Shown piece after piece: positions 5,799 through 7,519 of a DNA stretch of 7,519 nucleotides. This DNA comes from an uncultured Planctomycetaceae bacterium. GTDB lineage: Bacteria; Planctomycetota; Planctomycetia; Pirellulales; Pirellulaceae. The notes below the pieces were generated by a model, which was not told the DNA's origin, ran no database searches, and saw only the letters and a list, made by a program, of their open reading frames with translations. The stretch spans positions 1 to 7,519 of the forward strand of contig CALBTA010000439.1 of assembly GCA_937967755.1 (NCBI GenBank), given 5' to 3'. Every line of letters starts with the position of its first letter. Within the stretch, counting starts at the first letter, position 1. Position numbers and translations under genes: made by a program.

Positions 5799-5855
5799 CG
5801 ACTATCGAGTCACATCGAACTTCGAACATGGAATGCGTTGGGTGAAGTTTGACTG

Positions 5856-5886
5856 CCCTCACCCCGGCCCTCCCGGCGGTAGAGGG
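5856..5886. repeat. GC-rich CCCTC/GAGGG inverted element in leader
   Basis: CCCTC (5868-5872, and again at 5856-5860) can pair with GAGGG (5882-5886). The string CCCTCACCCCGGCCCTC resembles a widespread bacterial intergenic repeat, judged from memory. It ends 7 nt before the Shine-Dalgarno site of the next gene, so a hairpin here would sit in its 5' leader. Confidence 0.5.
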
Positions 5887-5892
5887 AGACAT

Positions 5893-5899
5893 GAAGGAG
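5893..5899 (+). promoter_or_regulatory. Ribosome binding site deciding a GTG start
   Basis: GAAGGAG lies 7 nt upstream of GTG 5907-5909. It supports the GTG, which is followed directly by a signal peptide. The ATG at 5891 is in another frame. Confidence 0.8.
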
Positions 5900-5906
5900 A
5901 CTTACT

Positions 5907-7307
5907 GTGCGTTATTTGTTTTATTGCCTAATCGCGATTGCCCTGCTGGGGTCGCCGGTGTGGGCTGGTGACTTCCATGCGGGCGTGGCGACGGTGGATA
6001 TTACTCCGCCGGTGGGTTATCGGATGAGCGGGTATTTTCGTGAGCGGCTGTCGACCGGCACGCACGATCCGCTGTTGGCCAAGGCGTTGTACTTGCGGCA
6101 GGGAGATATCGAAGCGGCGATGGTGTTCTGCGACATCATCGGCATCGCCCCGGCCGTTTCGCGCCAAGCCCGCGACGATGCCGCCAAGGCGACCGGTGTT
6201 CCGGCTGACAACATCGTGATCGCCGCGACGCATTCGCACACCGGGCCGCTGTACTTCGGGGCGATGCGGAATCATTTTCACCAACAGGCGGTTGCCCAAG
6301 AAGGTTCCGACAAGGCCGAGGCGGTGGACTTCCCCGACCAGTTCGCGCGGAAATGTGTTGAAGCAATTGCGTCCGCAAAGAAAACAGCGCGGCCGGTCAC
6401 GCTGCAAGCGGGCTTCGCCGAGCAGCAAGGCCTGTCGTTCAACCGCCGGTTTCACATGAAGGACGGCACGGTTCGATTCAACCCCGGCAAACAGAACGCC
6501 AATATCGTCAGGGTGGCCGGGCCGATTGATCCCGAGGTGGGCTTGTTGCTGTTGAAGGACATCGAAGCGAAACAGCCGCTCGCCACGGTGACGACGTTCG
6601 CACTGCACCTGGATACCGTCGGCGGAACGGAGTACGCGGCTGACTTTCCTTTGTACCTGTCGAACCGGCTGCAAGCGAAGCATGGCGAAGAATTCATTTC
6701 GATGTTTGCGGCGGGAACGTGTGGTGACATCAACCATATCGACGTTTCGCACAAGCGACCGCAGAAGGGGCACGGCGAAGCCGAGCGGATCGGAACGGCG
6801 TTGGGCGAGACGGTCGCGGCGTCGCTGGCGAAGCTTCCGCAGATTGGCGATGTGTCGCTGGCGGTGCGTTCGAAGGTTGTCGGCGCGCCGATGCAGAAAT
6901 TCAGTGACGAGGAAATTGCCAACGCCCGCGCCGACTTGCCGAAGATTGGCACGCGGGAGTTGAGTTTTCTCGATCAGGTGAAGACGTACAAGATTGCCGC
7001 GGTGGCGATGCGGGGTGGCGATACCTTGCCGCTGGAGGTGCAGGTGTTTCGCCTGTCGCCGGAGGTGGCAGTCGTTGCTCTGCCGGGCGAGGTGTTCGTC
7101 GACCTGGGCCTGGCGATCAAGACCGCTTCGCCGTTTGAAACGACGATTGTGATGGAACTGTGCAACGACGCCCCCGGCTACATCCCCACGAAAAAAGCCT
7201 TCGCCGAAGGGAGTTACGAGACAGTCAACAGCCGCATCGCCCCGAGCGGGGGCGAAATGATGGTCGAAGCGGCAGTGCAGTTGCTGAAGGAACTCGACAC
7301 AGAGTAG
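5907..7307 (+). CDS. Exported neutral/alkaline ceramidase-like protein
   Basis: A 466-residue protein with a signal peptide (MRYLFYCLIAIALLGSPVWA, cleavage near residue 20) and the neutral/alkaline ceramidase N-terminal fold. Family signatures are AGVATVDITPP (25-35), metal-ligand motif ATHSHTGP (His109, His111), FALHLDTVGG (His234), GTCGDINH (270-277), ALPGE with Glu395, and GYIPTKKAFAEGSYE (Tyr437). The His, His, Glu and Tyr pattern matches the zinc site known for ceramidases. True ceramidases have a nucleophilic Ser within GDVSPN-like sequence; here GDINH occupies that place and no Ser is present. The immunoglobulin-like C-terminal domain of about 150-200 residues is also missing. The protein is probably a metal-dependent amide or ester hydrolase with another substrate rather than a genuine ceramidase. 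The start is GTG with a strong Shine-Dalgarno site at 5893-5899. The gene is preceded by a hairpin-rich leader and may be transcribed alone. Confidence 0.9.
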   Translation: MRYLFYCLIAIALLGSPVWAGDFHAGVATVDITPPVGYRMSGYFRERLSTGTHDPLLAKALYLRQGDIEAAMVFCDIIGIAPAVSRQARDDAAKATGVPADNIVIAATHSHTGPLYFGAMRNHFHQQAVAQEGSDKAEAVDFPDQFARKCVEAIASAKKTARPVTLQAGFAEQQGLSFNRRFHMKDGTVRFNPGKQNANIVRVAGPIDPEVGLLLLKDIEAKQPLATVTTFALHLDTVGGTEYAADFPLYLSNRLQAKHGEEFISMFAAGTCGDINHIDVSHKRPQKGHGEAERIGTALGETVAASLAKLPQIGDVSLAVRSKVVGAPMQKFSDEEIANARADLPKIGTRELSFLDQVKTYKIAAVAMRGGDTLPLEVQVFRLSPEVAVVALPGEVFVDLGLAIKTASPFETTIVMELCNDAPGYIPTKKAFAEGSYETVNSRIAPSGGEMMVEAAVQLLKELDTE

Positions 7308-7519
7308 GTAAGGAGTGATGCCTAGGCGGGACCGGCGTTAGGCGAGTGCGTTCTTCCTGCCAGAGGAGCACAAAAATTGATTTCGGAAATTAATGAAACG
7401 GTTCGGGTGTGTGGATCGTCTGTACCAGATTGAACTTTGTGGACATCGCTGGGATATGTCGATTTTTAGGCGATTTACGAGGGCCGGATGGCCGCGAGAC
7501 AATTTGTGGGGGATTTTTC
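7308..7519. other. Downstream tail without a secure gene
   Basis: This stretch of 212 nt follows the ceramidase-like gene. An imperfect inverted pair, GCCTAGG…TTAGGC (7320-7343), has no T-run after it and is a weak terminator candidate. An ATG at 7393 opens a frame of 42 codons that is still open at the window edge (MKRFGCVDRLYQIELCGHRW…), without a clear Shine-Dalgarno site. It may be the beginning of a gene or chance. Confidence 0.4.

Noticed and set aside
5197..5854. 11-nt direct repeat GAAGTTTGACT (5197-5207 and 5844-5854) as a target-site duplication
   Set aside because: Several 11-nt matches are expected by chance in 7.5 kb, and no transposase or terminal inverted repeats accompany it. 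The 18-nt repeat is the better-supported boundary signal.
5928..6773. 281-codon minus-strand frame
   Set aside because: It is antisense to the ceramidase-like gene, Arg-rich, and has no recognisable motif.

Overview
The window looks like a chromosomal stretch from a Planctomycetota bacterium, probably Pirellulales-like. This is inferred from gene content: an NHL-repeat protein with a signal peptide, a Tat-exported Gfo/Idh/MocA oxidoreductase, a ceramidase-like protein and an exported esterase. The high GC of the main genes, the frequent lack of Shine-Dalgarno sites and the long hairpin-rich intergenic regions fit as well. No mobility gene, CRISPR array, rRNA or tRNA is visible.

Layout. (1) 2-1619, plus strand: the 3' part of a four-helix membrane protein gene that overlaps by 8 nt a complete gene for a secreted six-bladed NHL beta-propeller. 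(2) 1620-1810: a convergent intergenic gap filled by two 62-nt stem-loops of identical architecture. (3) 3178-1811, minus strand: a small four-helix membrane protein, then an exported alpha/beta-hydrolase (esterase/lipase) 63 nt downstream. (4) 3179-3842: a divergent 664-nt intergenic region with paired GCGCTGACA dyads and a TGCGGAG heptamer tandem. (5) 3843-5147, plus strand: the Tat-signal Gfo/Idh/MocA oxidoreductase. (6) 5148-5906: a low-GC small unknown gene bracketed by an 18-nt direct repeat and by hairpins that share a CGC-(GGA/AGA)-GCG tip. (7) 5907-7307, plus strand: a neutral/alkaline-ceramidase-like exported protein starting at GTG. (8) 7308-7519: a tail with no secure gene.

How the genes relate. 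Four of the seven genes carry export signals (the NHL protein, esterase, oxidoreductase and ceramidase-like protein) and two encode membrane proteins. The segment therefore serves the cell envelope or periplasm, plausibly carbohydrate or ester catabolism, but the sequence does not tie the genes into one pathway. The only tight coupling is the 8-nt overlap at 504-511; the minus-strand pair is a possible operon.

The most unusual content is intergenic. At least three structurally distinct inverted-repeat families occur. In two of them the stem sequences differ between copies while base pairing is kept. One small gene of atypical composition sits between direct repeats. No complete new multi-gene system could be supported.
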